Assembly: GCF_003992625.1 (NCBI RefSeq)
Contig: NZ_RZMW01000037.1
Coordinates: 186,001-250,000 of the forward strand
Direction: 5' to 3'
DNA length: 64,000 bases
Source: Pelagibacterium lentulum
Lineage (GTDB): Bacteria > Pseudomonadota > Alphaproteobacteria > Rhizobiales > Devosiaceae
Shown here: piece by piece, positions 63,353-64,000 of the stretch
How positions within the stretch are numbered: the first letter of the stretch is position 1
Layout: each line of letters opens with the position of its first letter
Position numbers and translations under genes: made by a program
The notes under the pieces: generated by a model
What the model saw: only the letters and a program-made list of their open reading frames with translations
Database searches by the model: none
What the model was told of the DNA's origin: nothing

Positions 63353-64000
63353 TACCTCGCAGAAAATTGTCGCAGATTATTGAAATACAAAAAATGTTCA
63401 AATTGAAACCAGATGTTTTAGTAGAAGGGGTTTCAGATAAGTACACGGTTCGTCGTATATTTGGAGGGGACTGGCCGTTCGGTGTCGGAATTTTCGCGAT
63501 CGATGATATTGAAATCGATTGCGTGGAAGTCGACGGTGTCGACGGCTGTCGAGGTAGGGTTATCGCCGTGTGTGGAGGCCTCTATCAACAGTCCGGGCAC
63601 GTTATTGGGCTCGTTGATAGGAGCTTTGAGGAGCAAACATATGTCCCGCCAGGCGATAATATTATACTGACCGAAAGAGCTGATATAGAGCTGGACATCT
63701 TGGATTCTGGTCAGTTTGTCGAAAATTTAAGCATATATTTCTGTAAAGACATTTCGGACATATGGATCAAGTTTGCCTTGTCAGTTGCCCGACAGATTCA
63801 TGTCATTAGAATGATAGGGCACTCGGATGGTAAAAGTATAGCGTTACCAATCGTGGCTAAGAGCATATCGCTAGTAGGTGGCGAGTTATTTTTTGATAGA
63901 CCGAATTTCATCACCAAAATAGCTCATAAGAATGGCGATTATTCGTATTGGATGAACATTGGAAACAAAGTTGATAAAAAAATGGCTGAAGCAACCGAGC
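63349..64000 (+). CDS. DUF4435/TOPRIM-like protein, AriB-like (truncated by window end)
   Basis: The frame starts at ATG 63349 inside the ATPase stop and is open to the last base (217 residues seen). TOPRIM-type acidic positions: Glu26-Gly in DVLVEGVSDK, Asp90 in VIGLVDRSF and Asp112-x-Glu114 in ILTERADIELDI, matching the EG...D...D/E pattern of DUF4435. Note DRSF where a second acid is common. AriB members of PARIS are DUF4435 nucleases that, once freed by AriA, cut tRNA. Very AT-rich. The C terminus is outside the window. Confidence 0.65.
   Translation, partial: MIPRRKLSQIIEIQKMFKLKPDVLVEGVSDKYTVRRIFGGDWPFGVGIFAIDDIEIDCVEVDGVDGCRGRVIAVCGGLYQQSGHVIGLVDRSFEEQTYVPPGDNIILTERADIELDILDSGQFVENLSIYFCKDISDIWIKFALSVARQIHVIRMIGHSDGKSIALPIVAKSISLVGGELFFDRPNFITKIAHKNGDYSYWMNIGNKVDKKMAEATE

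Noticed and set aside
1-64000. tRNA, rRNA, CRISPR arrays, transposases and integrases
   Set aside because: None seen on inspection of intergenic DNA and coding frames.

Overview
The window looks like a chromosomal segment of an alphaproteobacterium of the order Hyphomicrobiales, most likely Devosiaceae (Devosia or Pelagibacterium-like). This rests on gene content and protein character (Rieske/cyt b/cyt c1 operon, moaE-moaD-pgsA-uvrC-SDR block, lgt-midA-pgeF-prs block, rplY-pth-ychF block, MarR next to ilvE) and not on any database search. Most of the window is moderately GC-rich and densely coded, with many 4-bp ATGA overlaps. No tRNA, rRNA, CRISPR array or insertion sequence was seen.

Layout. 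1-8.1 kb: the 3' half of malate synthase G, a secreted tannase-type esterase, a small membrane protein, then a BMP-family (purine/nucleoside-type) ABC importer transcribed leftward. 8.3-13.6 kb: a LacI-type regulator divergent from a ribose-type sugar ABC importer, with two LacI-like operators between them. 13.6-14.9 kb: a CGNR-type regulator, RidA and a YdeI/OmdA-like protein. 14.9-17.2 kb: otsBA trehalose synthesis. 17.4-20.5 kb: a degenerate receiver protein divergent from a membrane TPR protein, with a run of hairpins after the receiver gene. 20.5-25.8 kb: acrylyl-CoA reductase-like enzyme, then a leftward overlapping operon of metallophosphoesterase, MurL, a MurD2-type ligase and an SMR transporter. 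25.9-31.7 kb: Nudix enzymes, Xi-class GST, GNAT, CCA-adding enzyme, HemF and TrmL. 31.9-34.6 kb: cytochrome bc1. 35-42.6 kb: apt, QorB/HxlR pair, DUF423 with two MaoC proteins, an ABC exporter and an MFS exporter. 42.6-47.2 kb: ychF, pth, rplY, prs. 47.3-54.7 kb: pgeF, midA, lgt, ubiK, phosphoesterase, YbjN, proC, csaA, MarR and ilvE. 54.7-61.8 kb: molybdopterin synthase, pgsA, uvrC, SDR and several small membrane or secreted proteins, plus a large hairpin-rich intergenic element. 62.0-64.0 kb: a strikingly AT-rich pair, an AAA/ABC-type ATPase overlapping by ATGA a DUF4435/TOPRIM-like gene that runs off the window.

Most notable: (i) the AT-rich ATPase plus DUF4435-like pair, which has the layout of a PARIS-type (AriA-AriB) anti-phage system and looks horizontally acquired; (ii) the MurD2-MurL pair, which implies D-glutamate enters peptidoglycan by epimerising UDP-MurNAc-L-Ala-L-Glu instead of through glutamate racemase; (iii) two hairpin-rich intergenic regions (about 17740-17976 and 60859-61121) that look like structured RNAs or repeats; (iv) paired LacI operators spaced exactly two helical turns apart.
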